Of a stretch of DNA of 47,126 bases, positions 40,362 to 47,126 are shown piece by piece. The DNA lies in assembly GCA_051870755.1 (NCBI GenBank), contig JBJECE010000025.1, forward strand, positions 1 to 47,126, in the 5' to 3' direction. This DNA comes from W0P28-013 sp051870755. Lineage in GTDB: Bacteria; Bacteroidota; Bacteroidia; Bacteroidales; Paludibacteraceae. The notes below the pieces were generated by a model. It was not told where the DNA came from, searched no databases, and was given only the letters and a program-made list of their open reading frames with translations. Position numbers and translations under genes: made by a program. The number at the start of each line of letters is the position of its first letter. Position 1 is the stretch's first letter.

Positions 40362-42463
40362 GTTGCGTCGTCGTTCCATTTAGCGTAATGACGTTTTGCC
40401 GCTTCCACTTGCCGCGCGTGCGAAAAGTTGCTGATGCGTTTCATATAGCCGATGACACGAGTCAGATAGTCGAGGTTGGCGCTGTGGCAATGCGGGCATG
40501 CGTGCAGATACCGCTTGTCGATGTGGCCGCAATCGTTGCACACCGTATTCGGAATGTTGAACGTGAAGTAGTTGCAACCCTCGACGGCGGCCACGCGCAG
40601 CAACTGCCGATATTGCGCCTGCGACAAATGCTCCTCCAAATTGCAGTGCAACGCCGAACCGCCGGTTAGATGCTCGATGTATTTGCGCCCATGCAGACGA
40701 AATTTGTCGATAATGTTCAGCGAATCGTCCTCCACCACATAGAAATAACTGTTGTAGCAGTCGCGCGGCACCACATAGTGGTCTTCTTTGTCCCATTTGG
40801 CATGTTTCACACCGACGTTTTCGGCAGGAATCATCTCGCAGTTGAACATCACCTCTTTGGTGCGATATTTCTTGTTGTAACGCTCCACAATGCCCAAAAC
40901 GCCCTGCACAAATTCGGCGTACTGCGGATTGTCGTTGATTTCGAGCCCCAAAAATTCGGCGGCTTCCACCAAACCATTCACACCGATGGTCAGATATTGG
41001 CGCCCGATATTGATATACCCCGCATCGAACAGCGGCAGCATGCCTTTGCTCTGCAACGATTTCAGATTCTCGTTGTAGGCCAACTGCACTTTGTGCGTCA
41101 AATCGACTATCTCTTCCAAATAGGTTTGATACGGAATGCCGTTCTTCACCGCATACTGTATGCAACGATTCAGGTTGATGGTGAGTACACTCTTCGAACC
41201 AGTCGATACACCGCCGGCGCCTAACGTGTAACTGAAACCGTTGTCCGTAATCTCGTTGCGCAGGCGGCAGCAACTCGACAACGAGTCGGCATTGTCGCTT
41301 AGATAAGTGAAAAACGAATGACCTTCGGCGTACATCTCGGCAGTGAAGTCGGCATACTCTTTGTCCTTCACATCGCCGTTCTCGGCCAACAGCGCCATCG
41401 TCTCTACGGGGAATGTCAGCACGGTTTTGGTGCGCTCTTGGTTGAACCACTTCATAAACCGTTTTTGCAGCCAATTCAGCGAATCCCAATGCGGACGCTC
41501 GCCGTTCGGAAAATAAAAATTGCCAAACAGACTCTCGAAATAGTAACGATCGTAGTAGGCCACATTCCAAAACACCGACTGAAAGTTGCGCGCACCCGTC
41601 GGCTGATTGATGCTGTAAACTATCTGCTCGAAACAGTCGGTGATGACTTTGTCTATCGTGCGCTGCTTTTTGCTCAAATCAACCACTTGGTCGGCATGCA
41701 AATAGTAGTCGTCGCCATACTCCAAACCGATGAAATAGTTCATATACATCAAAAATTCGGGCGTGGCGCACGCACCGCTCAACATGCTCGACACGATGAA
41801 CACCATATTGACAAAACCGCCGCAAAACGACTTCAGATTGGTCGGCGGCGTGCTGTTGCCGCCTATCGAAATGGTGCCACCGATGAGCCACGGATACATC
41901 GTAATGCTGGCGCAATAGTTGGCCAAACTCGTCTCGTCGTTTTTGTAGATGAAATGCCGATTCAGCAGATTTAAGTACTTATCAGACAACTCCTTACCAA
42001 ACATCTCCTTGATGCGGTCGGTAAGCAGACGCCGGTTCAGACGAATGAAACTCTGCTTGGGCAACTCGCCGATGAGCGTCGCGATATTTTTGTTGGTAAC
42101 GTTGGCGTTGGCATCGAACTTACTGCCCGTAGCCGCATTGGCCGCGTCGCAATAACTGATGAGAAAATCCAACTTGTCGCGCGTTTCGCGGTCGTCGGCG
42201 TGGCTCTGACGATAGAGCATAAACGATTTAGCCACAGCGTAATAACGCTCCGCCATCAACGCCACTTCCACTTGGTTCTGCACATCTTCCACACTCATGC
42301 CGTTGCCTATCGACAACCGACTGAGTATGGCCGTCAGGTCGTCGTCGGTGGCAAAACTGCCCACCGACAAAAACGCTTTGGCAATAGCATTCTTAATCTT
42401 TTCCAACGAAAACGACTCGCGTTTTCCGTCGCGTTTGACAATAAAAATCTCGTTCGAACTCAT
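40355..42463 (-). CDS. nrdD: Anaerobic (class III) ribonucleoside-triphosphate reductase
   Basis: 702 residues. An N-terminal ATP-cone (IVKRDGKRESFSLEKIKNAI, about 6-95) gives allosteric control. The catalytic barrel includes SITMYPWLIGGTISIGGNST and INQPTGARNFQSVFWN. The C-terminal zinc site is CNDCGHIDKRYLHACPHC, and the glycyl-radical region is RVIGYMKRI. It reduces ribonucleotides to deoxyribonucleotides without oxygen and without B12. The message begins with a cobalamin riboswitch (42651-42830), so high B12 should reduce expression. nrdG follows with overlap. The leader between riboswitch and start codon is about 190 bases. Confidence 0.96.
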   Translation of the reverse strand: MSSNEIFIVKRDGKRESFSLEKIKNAIAKAFLSVGSFATDDDLTAILSRLSIGNGMSVEDVQNQVEVALMAERYYAVAKSFMLYRQSHADDRETRDKLDFLISYCDAANAATGSKFDANANVTNKNIATLIGELPKQSFIRLNRRLLTDRIKEMFGKELSDKYLNLLNRHFIYKNDETSLANYCASITMYPWLIGGTISIGGNSTPPTNLKSFCGGFVNMVFIVSSMLSGACATPEFLMYMNYFIGLEYGDDYYLHADQVVDLSKKQRTIDKVITDCFEQIVYSINQPTGARNFQSVFWNVAYYDRYYFESLFGNFYFPNGERPHWDSLNWLQKRFMKWFNQERTKTVLTFPVETMALLAENGDVKDKEYADFTAEMYAEGHSFFTYLSDNADSLSSCCRLRNEITDNGFSYTLGAGGVSTGSKSVLTINLNRCIQYAVKNGIPYQTYLEEIVDLTHKVQLAYNENLKSLQSKGMLPLFDAGYINIGRQYLTIGVNGLVEAAEFLGLEINDNPQYAEFVQGVLGIVERYNKKYRTKEVMFNCEMIPAENVGVKHAKWDKEDHYVVPRDCYNSYFYVVEDDSLNIIDKFRLHGRKYIEHLTGGSALHCNLEEHLSQAQYRQLLRVAAVEGCNYFTFNIPNTVCNDCGHIDKRYLHACPHCHSANLDYLTRVIGYMKRISNFSHARQVEAAKRHYAKWNDDATC

Positions 42464-42650
42464 ATAAAAAACGGTTTAGTTATTCAAAAAACAACAGCCA
42501 ACAACCGCCCTGCCCGAGAAAAACCACGACAACCCAACTGTCCGCCGTGCCGCGATGTGTGTGTATGAAACTTTGTGGGTGTGCGCTCACAACAAACGCC
42601 CCTACGAACCCATACGCTCTATTCCTCGAAAGCGTGATGATGACTATGGC
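42464..42650 (-). other. Riboswitch-to-nrdD leader
   Basis: 187 bases of transcribed leader between the B12 box and the nrdD ATG. No gene and no convincing T-tailed hairpin are seen. Folding with the aptamer would be needed to find the switching helix. Confidence 0.5.
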
Positions 42651-42830
42651 TCTTGGCAGGTCTTCTGGCTCGCTCCCGATGGCTTGCGCCTTCCCATCTC
42701 CCACAACGGAAAAACAGTGGCTAAAGTATTTGCAACCATCGTATCACGGAACTCACAGCAGCGGGTCTGCTCAGGATTCGCACCTGATTCCCTCTTCAAT
42801 TCGCACGGCAACACCGCACGAACACCAAGA
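42651..42830 (-). ncRNA. Cobalamin (B12) riboswitch upstream of nrdD
   Basis: Read on the minus strand: P1 TCTTGG (42825-42830) pairs with CCAAGA (42651-42656). The core begins with GGTGCGAATCCTGAGCAG and ACCCGCTGCTGTGAG (42752-42784). A GCCACTG segment and GGGAAGGCGCAAGCC follow, and the B12 box AGCCAGAAGACCTGCC is at 42655-42670. These are the main conserved blocks of the class. The expression platform in 42464-42650 is not obvious by eye; I see no clear terminator or anti-SD. Confidence 0.95.
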
Positions 42831-42849
42831 CCGTAACATTTTTTCGCTG

Positions 42850-42880
42850 CAAAGATAGACAAAAATTCCGACACTGCAAC
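42850..42880 (-). promoter_or_regulatory. Promoter of the riboswitch-nrdDG transcript
   Basis: On the minus strand there is a -33 TTG (42877-42879), a 19-base spacer and a -7 TATCTTTG (42850-42857), about 20 bases before the aptamer. Confidence 0.82.
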
Positions 42881-42934
42881 CAAAAAGTTATGAACAATCG
42901 CAAAAAACAGATGCAAAATACGAGTTTTCTCGTA

Positions 42935-42965
42935 TTGTATATTTCAAAAACTTTGTTTACCTTTG
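42935..42965 (+). promoter_or_regulatory. Promoter of the four-repeat T9SS protein gene
   Basis: A -33 TTG (42935-42937), a 20-base spacer and a -7 TACCTTTG (42958-42965). It is divergent from the nrdD promoter. The leader to the ATG at 43378 would be about 405 bases. Confidence 0.7.
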
Positions 42966-42969
42966 TCGC

Positions 42970-43377
42970 CGAATAATAATGCCATTGCCCTCTCCCGAAC
43001 CGTTCGGGGGGGGGGCAAATAGTTGATTATCAGTTAATTATAAAATAAACAGCAAAACCAACGAAAAATACGCAAACAACAAAATTTACGAAAAATACGA
43101 AAAATTAACTTTGAAACTCTGAAACATTAAACTTTGAAACTTTGAAACTCTTAAACTATTAAACTATTAAACTATTTTGCATTATTTTTACCCCTAAATC
43201 CCCTAAAGGGGACTTGAAGCCCTCCTTTAGCCTGCCTGCGGTAGGCAGGGAGGGTTTGGGAGGTAGACAACAACAAAAAATACGAAAAATTAACTTTGAA
43301 ACTCTGAAACTCTTAAACTATTAAACTTTTTAACTCTGAAACTATTTTAACCTTTTTATAACTTAATCTTTTTTATT
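42970..43377 (+). repeat. Repeat-filled leader with a ten-G tract
   Basis: No gene is seen. The hairpin cccgaac / gttcggg (42994-43008) runs into ten consecutive G (43006-43015). A 9-base cgaaaaata-type array (about 43058-43106), an 8-base ttgaaact / ttaaacta array (about 43110-43175), a REP-like block (43191-43266) and a second 8-base array (about 43291-43347) follow. All lie downstream of the promoter and so would be transcribed. Confidence 0.75.
43191..43266. repeat. REP-like palindromic repeat block, copy 3
   Basis: cccctaaatcccctaaagg, acttgaagccctcctttag, cctgcctgcggtaggcagg and gagggtttgggaggtaga occur in the order seen in copy 1 (6091-6183). Confidence 0.75.
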
Positions 43378-46300
43378 ATGAGTAAACGTAAACTTCTCTC
43401 ACTTTTGGGGCTGATGACCATTGTATGCAGCCTCACGGCACAAACGCAGGATGCAGCATCCGGTTTGTGGTACACATCGACGGTCGCAGGGCACGCCACC
43501 ATCGTAGCGCCGCCGGACGGCGAGGCAGCCTACACGGGCGCCGTGCGCATTCCATCGACCATCGTCAGCAGCGAAGGCACCTACACGGTCGATACCATCG
43601 GTCCGAATGCTTTCAAAAGCAGCACTATCACAGTGGTGGAAATTCCCGCTACGGTAAATTTTATTGGCGTATATGCTTTTAGTAGTTGCACAGCGTTAAG
43701 CACAATACGCTGCCACGCCACCACGCCGCCGACTTTGGGAACGGCATCAAAACTTAATTTCGGGACAGTTACCTTTGTCTACCCATTTGATGATAATCTG
43801 TTTAGCACCCTTTCACCCCAAGTGCCGGACACGGCGGCATACGCAGCAGCTACCGTATGGAAAATGTTTACAAATGGTTTTGAATACATCCTCTACGACA
43901 TCACGATTGCCGGCATAGAAGTAACCGCCGAGAACAAGGACAACATCACCGGCGAAGGCATCACCGGCACCGTGCGCTACGACAACGAAGCCAACGTGCT
44001 GCTGCTCTCCGATGCCACCATCACCACCACATCAACAACACACGGCATCGAATTCTACAGGCCCGATTTGACCATCCGTTTGGAAGGGAAAAACACCATC
44101 TTGCCTGACCAATACTCTTGCATCTACGTTGGCGCAGCCGGCACCATCACCGGTCCCGGCTCGTTGGAAAACAGCGGCGACATCGTTACTGACGCCGACC
44201 TGACATTCAAAAACACAACGGTAACAGCAGAGCGCCTATACGTCGAAGATCCCAGCACCAACGCCACTTTCGCGTTCAACAAAGCGTATGTTACGCTCTC
44301 CGGCGACCGCAATAATGAAACCATCGTCTGCTCCGAATTGAACTTAACCGACTGCGAATTTCTCTATCCCGCGTCTGCGTCATTCAACGCCACCGCAAAA
44401 ACCGTCGTGGACGCTGATGGTTATGGAATCATCGACGATATAGTCATCGGCCGCGCATACGGACTCGTGGTGGGCGATGTAGAAGTTACCGACCGAAACA
44501 AAGACAAAATCACCGGCGAAGCCATCACCGGCACCATCAGTTACGACAGCGAAACCTCAACCCTCACGCTCGACAATGCGTCGATTGCAGCCACAGCGAC
44601 GTTCGGCATCAAACAACTCACAGAGTTGGACAGCCTGCACATTAACGTCGTCGGCAACGACACCGTGCGTGGTAAGGACACCCCTATTTTACTCTACACA
44701 AATACGGCTATGAGCATCAGCGGCGATGGTCATCTCTACGTCGAACTACCTGAGTCAGAGTTGTTGCACGACTTTTCAATTGCCATTCAGTTGGAGTCGG
44801 GCGCCGCAATGGCCATACGCAACACATCGCTCGAGGTGGTTTCGGCCAAACATGGTATTTGTAACATGGACATGACGCTTGCCAAACTCGCCATCGATCA
44901 CTCGACAGTTTCTATCAAATGTTCGACAGGAACGACAGCCATTGGCGGTATGGAATCGTTGGATTTGAGCGGATGCCAAATTCTGTCGCCGGCAGGCGCA
45001 TACTACAACAACTGGGATATGTATGTTTTATATAACGAAGACGGTACTCTATGTTCCGAAGTATTCATCGGCCGCACCTACGGCATTACGGTGGCCGGCG
45101 TATCGGTGCACGAACTCAACAAAGATAACGTCATCGGCGAAGGCATCACCGGCACCGTACGTTACGACATCGACACCCACACCCTGACGCTCGACAATGC
45201 CAAAATAACCTCTGCGACAAGCGCTTGTATCAACATTTCTCGAGACATGAACGTCCTGATAGAGTTGATTGGCGAAGACAGCCTCACAACCGGCGGAACG
45301 TATGCCTTGTATATAGGTCAAAACGATACGATTACCATCGCAGGCGATGGCTCGCTGGCCATCGAAAGTAGTCAGAACGGCATCGGTCTGTCGTCCGCAT
45401 CCCAACTGACCATCAGCGAATGCCAAGTGGCTGTGAACGGTGCAACAAGAGGCATTACCGGCATCGATGGCACAAAAGGCGAAACACTGATCCTCGACAA
45501 AGCCACCGTCCGCGCCAAAGGCACTGCAAACGGCTCCATCTGCAATTTGCAAACCTTAGACTTCACCGACTGCAGCATCGTGTCGCCCGAATCGGCTATT
45601 TGGAAGTCGGCCAATCATCAAATAGAGTCGAAAGATGGCTCTGTCGTAACAGATGAAGTGGTTATTGCCCGCATATATCCCGTTTATGTGGCCGGCGTGC
45701 AACTCAATGCTATCAATAAGGACGACATCGCCACGGCCGCAGGCATCAGCACCGGCACCATCACCTTCGACGACGAAAACAACGTACTGACGTTGGAGAA
45801 TGTCGTTCTCGAAACGACGAAAAACGGCATCGAAACCATCGGCAGCACCGGTCTGACCATTGAACTCGTTGGCGACAACAGCATCAAATCCGATAAAAAC
45901 GGCATCTTTGCCTACACCGCCCTCACCATCGACGGCAACGGTTCCGGCAAACTCGCCATCACAGCCGGCAACACCGCACTGAATTCGTTTAGTGAGTCGC
46001 TCGTCATCTCCAAAGCCGAGGTAACGGCCTCCGGCGCGCAATACGGCATTTACGGTTCGTCCAACAGCGAGCTCGAAATCAGTAAGTCCACCGTCCGCGC
46101 CAAAGGCACTGCAAACGGCTCCATTGCCCGTTTCAAGAGCATCACGCTGACAAATTGTAACATCGTAAGTCCTTCAGGTGCCGAAATCGGCAAAGATAAC
46201 GAAGAATCTCTCTACTACTCCGTACTGCAGGACGGCGTAGTAGTAACAGACACTATCGTTATCGAAGCCCAAACCACGGCTATCGAGACCATTGAGGCCG

Positions 46301-46461
46301 CACAACCGCTCTTCTATGCACACGACGGTCGCATCTACGGTGCCGAAGGCATGCGCATCTACACGCTGCTCGGCTTGGACGTAACGCACATGAACGGCCA
46401 ACTGAACGGCGTTTACATCGTCAAAACAGCCGACACCGCACAAAAAATCGTTGTCCGCTGA
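43378..46461 (+). CDS. T9SS-secreted protein with four internal beta-rich repeats
   Basis: 1027 residues. Signal peptide MSKRKLLSLLGLMTIVCSLT. One BspA-type LRR unit follows at about 75-110 (IGPNAFKSSTITVVEIPATV). Four repeats of about 190-205 residues start near 173, 361, 568 and 767; each opens like YGITVAGVSVHELNKDNVIG, then GEGITGTVRYD, then TLTLDNAKI. Repeats end with xVFIGRxY-type junctions. The last 60 residues are a type IX sorting domain (GMRIYTLLGLDVTHMNGQLN, GVYIVKTAD, KIVVR). Strand-rich short-period sequence suggests a beta-helix; that is inference. The role may be adhesion or glycan contact. Repeats 3 and 4 share an identical 37-base segment, suggesting recent exchange. It has its own promoter and terminator. 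Confidence 0.88.
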   Translation: MSKRKLLSLLGLMTIVCSLTAQTQDAASGLWYTSTVAGHATIVAPPDGEAAYTGAVRIPSTIVSSEGTYTVDTIGPNAFKSSTITVVEIPATVNFIGVYAFSSCTALSTIRCHATTPPTLGTASKLNFGTVTFVYPFDDNLFSTLSPQVPDTAAYAAATVWKMFTNGFEYILYDITIAGIEVTAENKDNITGEGITGTVRYDNEANVLLLSDATITTTSTTHGIEFYRPDLTIRLEGKNTILPDQYSCIYVGAAGTITGPGSLENSGDIVTDADLTFKNTTVTAERLYVEDPSTNATFAFNKAYVTLSGDRNNETIVCSELNLTDCEFLYPASASFNATAKTVVDADGYGIIDDIVIGRAYGLVVGDVEVTDRNKDKITGEAITGTISYDSETSTLTLDNASIAATATFGIKQLTELDSLHINVVGNDTVRGKDTPILLYTNTAMSISGDGHLYVELPESELLHDFSIAIQLESGAAMAIRNTSLEVVSAKHGICNMDMTLAKLAIDHSTVSIKCSTGTTAIGGMESLDLSGCQILSPAGAYYNNWDMYVLYNEDGTLCSEVFIGRTYGITVAGVSVHELNKDNVIGEGITGTVRYDIDTHTLTLDNAKITSATSACINISRDMNVLIELIGEDSLTTGGTYALYIGQNDTITIAGDGSLAIESSQNGIGLSSASQLTISECQVAVNGATRGITGIDGTKGETLILDKATVRAKGTANGSICNLQTLDFTDCSIVSPESAIWKSANHQIESKDGSVVTDEVVIARIYPVYVAGVQLNAINKDDIATAAGISTGTITFDDENNVLTLENVVLETTKNGIETIGSTGLTIELVGDNSIKSDKNGIFAYTALTIDGNGSGKLAITAGNTALNSFSESLVISKAEVTASGAQYGIYGSSNSELEISKSTVRAKGTANGSIARFKSITLTNCNIVSPSGAEIGKDNEESLYYSVLQDGVVVTDTIVIEAQTTAIETIEAAQPLFYAHDGRIYGAEGMRIYTLLGLDVTHMNGQLNGVYIVKTADTAQKIVVR
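45503..45539 (+). repeat. Identical 37-base direct repeat, copy A
   Basis: It encodes ATVRAKGTANGSI-type sequence in internal repeat 3 and is identical to 46088-46124, 585 bases (195 codons) downstream. Confidence 0.85.
46088..46124 (+). repeat. Identical 37-base direct repeat, copy B
   Basis: It encodes STVRAKGTANGSI in internal repeat 4, identical in DNA to 45503-45539 while surrounding sequence has diverged. Confidence 0.85.
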
Positions 46462-46482
46462 TTTGTAGCAGTTGCAAAAAGC

Positions 46483-46519
46483 AAGGCTGTCTAACTTTTG
46501 TTAGGCAGCCTTCTTTTTT
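46483..46519 (+). terminator. Rho-independent terminator
   Basis: The stem aaggctgtctaa / ttaggcagcctt (one G-T pair) is followed by ctttttt. Confidence 0.87.
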
Positions 46520-46540
46520 ACTCGCACCACATACACCCCT

Positions 46541-46582
46541 ATCATTTATCATTTATCATTTATCATTTATCCATTATCATTT
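46541..46582. repeat. Heptamer tandem repeat
   Basis: Six consecutive 7-base units: ATCATTT four times, ATCCATT, ATCATTT. It lies about 20 bases upstream of the dfx -7 box. Confidence 0.88.
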
Positions 46583-46601
46583 ACGAGGGAGGATTTGGCA
46601 T

Positions 46602-46609
46602 TAAATTTG
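46602..46609 (+). promoter_or_regulatory. -7 element of the desulfoferrodoxin gene
   Basis: TAAATTTG lies 36 bases before the ATG. The expected -33 position is at the end of the heptamer array and has no TTG. Confidence 0.55.
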
Positions 46610-46645
46610 CTTTCGATAAATTGTAAACCCTTAAATCTTACTACT

Positions 46646-47023
46646 ATGACCGAACGAAGAGAAATTTACAAGTGTGCTATTTGTGGCAATTGTGTGGAAA
46701 TCGTGAACCAAGGCGGCGGCCAACTCGTCTGCTGCGGCCAACCGATGCAGTGTTTAGACGGCAACATCAGCGATGCCTCGGGCGAAAAACATGTCCCTGT
46801 CGTAAAAAAGGTAGAAGGCGGCTACCACGTTGCAGTAGGCTCCATAGCCCACCCTATGCAACCCGACCACTACATTCAATGGATCGAACTGCTCACGCCA
46901 ACCGAAGTGCTCCGCAAAGAGTTAAAACCCGCCGACAAGCCCGAAGCCACCTTTACAACTTCGGCACACGCCGTCAAAGCACGCATCTACTGCAACATTC
47001 ACGGCCTGTGGATCAACGCGTAA
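46646..47023 (+). CDS. dfx: Desulfoferrodoxin (superoxide reductase)
   Basis: 125 residues from the ATG at 46646 (MTERREIYKCAICGNCVEIV); the longer frame from 46595 lies in the promoter. The N-terminal desulforedoxin domain has the Fe(Cys)4 ligands Cys 10, Cys 13, Cys 29 and Cys 30 (KCAIC, LVCCGQPM). The superoxide reductase centre has EKHVPV, SIAHPMQPDHYIQWIEL and CNIHGLW, giving the Fe(His)4Cys site. It reduces superoxide to hydrogen peroxide without making oxygen, which suits an anaerobe. It is monocistronic with a strong terminator. Confidence 0.96.
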   Translation: MTERREIYKCAICGNCVEIVNQGGGQLVCCGQPMQCLDGNISDASGEKHVPVVKKVEGGYHVAVGSIAHPMQPDHYIQWIELLTPTEVLRKELKPADKPEATFTTSAHAVKARIYCNIHGLWINA

Positions 47024-47077
47024 GCAGCACACGCTGCACAGCGTTTGCGGGCGTGCAATGCACGTTTCCGTATGCAA

Positions 47078-47116
47078 GAAAGCCTTCACGAAAATATCGT
47101 GAAGGCTTTCGAAAAA
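47078..47116 (+). terminator. Rho-independent terminator of dfx
   Basis: A perfect 13-base stem gaaagccttcacg / cgtgaaggctttc with a 7-base loop. The T-run is short on the plus strand (ttc gaaaaa follows), so it may work mainly as a strong stem. Confidence 0.7.
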
Positions 47117-47126
47117 CGGCGGCTAC

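Noticed and set aside
42555..42858. Short plus-strand frames over the B12 riboswitch
   Set aside because: They lie antisense to a conserved riboswitch and have no protein support.
43058..43348. Possible CRISPR array in the repeat-rich leader
   Set aside because: Units are 8-9 bases, contiguous and degenerate, with no 25-40-base repeats, no spacers and no cas genes.

Overview
The window reads as chromosome of an anaerobic, type IX-secreting member of the Bacteroidales. Evidence: promoters of the Bacteroidetes type (TTG, about 19-20 bases, then TAnnTTTG) precede many genes. Shine-Dalgarno sequences are mostly absent. Three large secreted proteins end in type IX (Por) C-terminal sorting domains. 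Several families are typical of the phylum (DUF3276, DUF3078, DUF4465, DUF6567, pRiA4b ORF-3-like, TonB-dependent receptor). An oxygen-sensitive class III ribonucleotide reductase and a desulfoferrodoxin point to an anaerobe. No phage, transposase or CRISPR array is visible. I would not name a genus from this.

Layout: 1-10.4 kb is a surface-protein region: a 5'-truncated giant T9SS protein, a small membrane-anchored protein, and a 1264-residue relative of the first protein, separated by unusual repeat-rich intergenic DNA. 10.8-11.6 kb holds rplU-rpmA. 11.6-14.6 kb holds a DUF3276 gene, divergent from a TPP riboswitch that leads into a TonB-dependent receptor, probably for thiamin. 14.6-17.8 kb is a metallo-beta-lactamase-fold hydrolase, a sigma-54 activator, lptE, secG and tRNA-Tyr. 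17.9-26.8 kb is housekeeping: a DsbD-like thiol reductase, a bifunctional nuclease, a nucleoside permease, lptB, a pRiA4b-like gene, miaA, a LysE-family exporter and nadE. 26.8-32.6 kb holds a DUF3078 barrel, an SLC45-type sugar transporter, the tsaC/Sua5 gene and lon. 32.7-36.8 kb has a BspA-type LRR T9SS protein, a small leftward operon (lipoprotein, secreted protein, membrane protein) preceded by a long structured RNA leader, and a secreted C1B peptidase. 36.9-39.1 kb holds a small ORF and a Na/Pi cotransporter. 39.1-42.9 kb is a leftward unit: cobalamin riboswitch, nrdD, nrdG, DUF4465 lipoprotein. 42.9-47.1 kb is a repeat-rich leader, a T9SS protein with four internal repeats, and desulfoferrodoxin.

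The most interesting logic is riboswitch control. B12 appears to repress a B12-independent ribonucleotide reductase and possibly a DUF4465 surface lipoprotein that may itself bind B12. TPP appears to control an outer-membrane receptor through sequestration of an unusually strong ribosome binding site. A third leader (35178-35417, minus strand) has its own promoter, extensive pairing and an intrinsic terminator, and matches no riboswitch class I know; it is the best candidate here for something undescribed. The second theme is a family of composite intergenic repeats (REP-like palindromes plus 7-, 8- and 9-base periodic arrays) found only beside large surface-protein genes.
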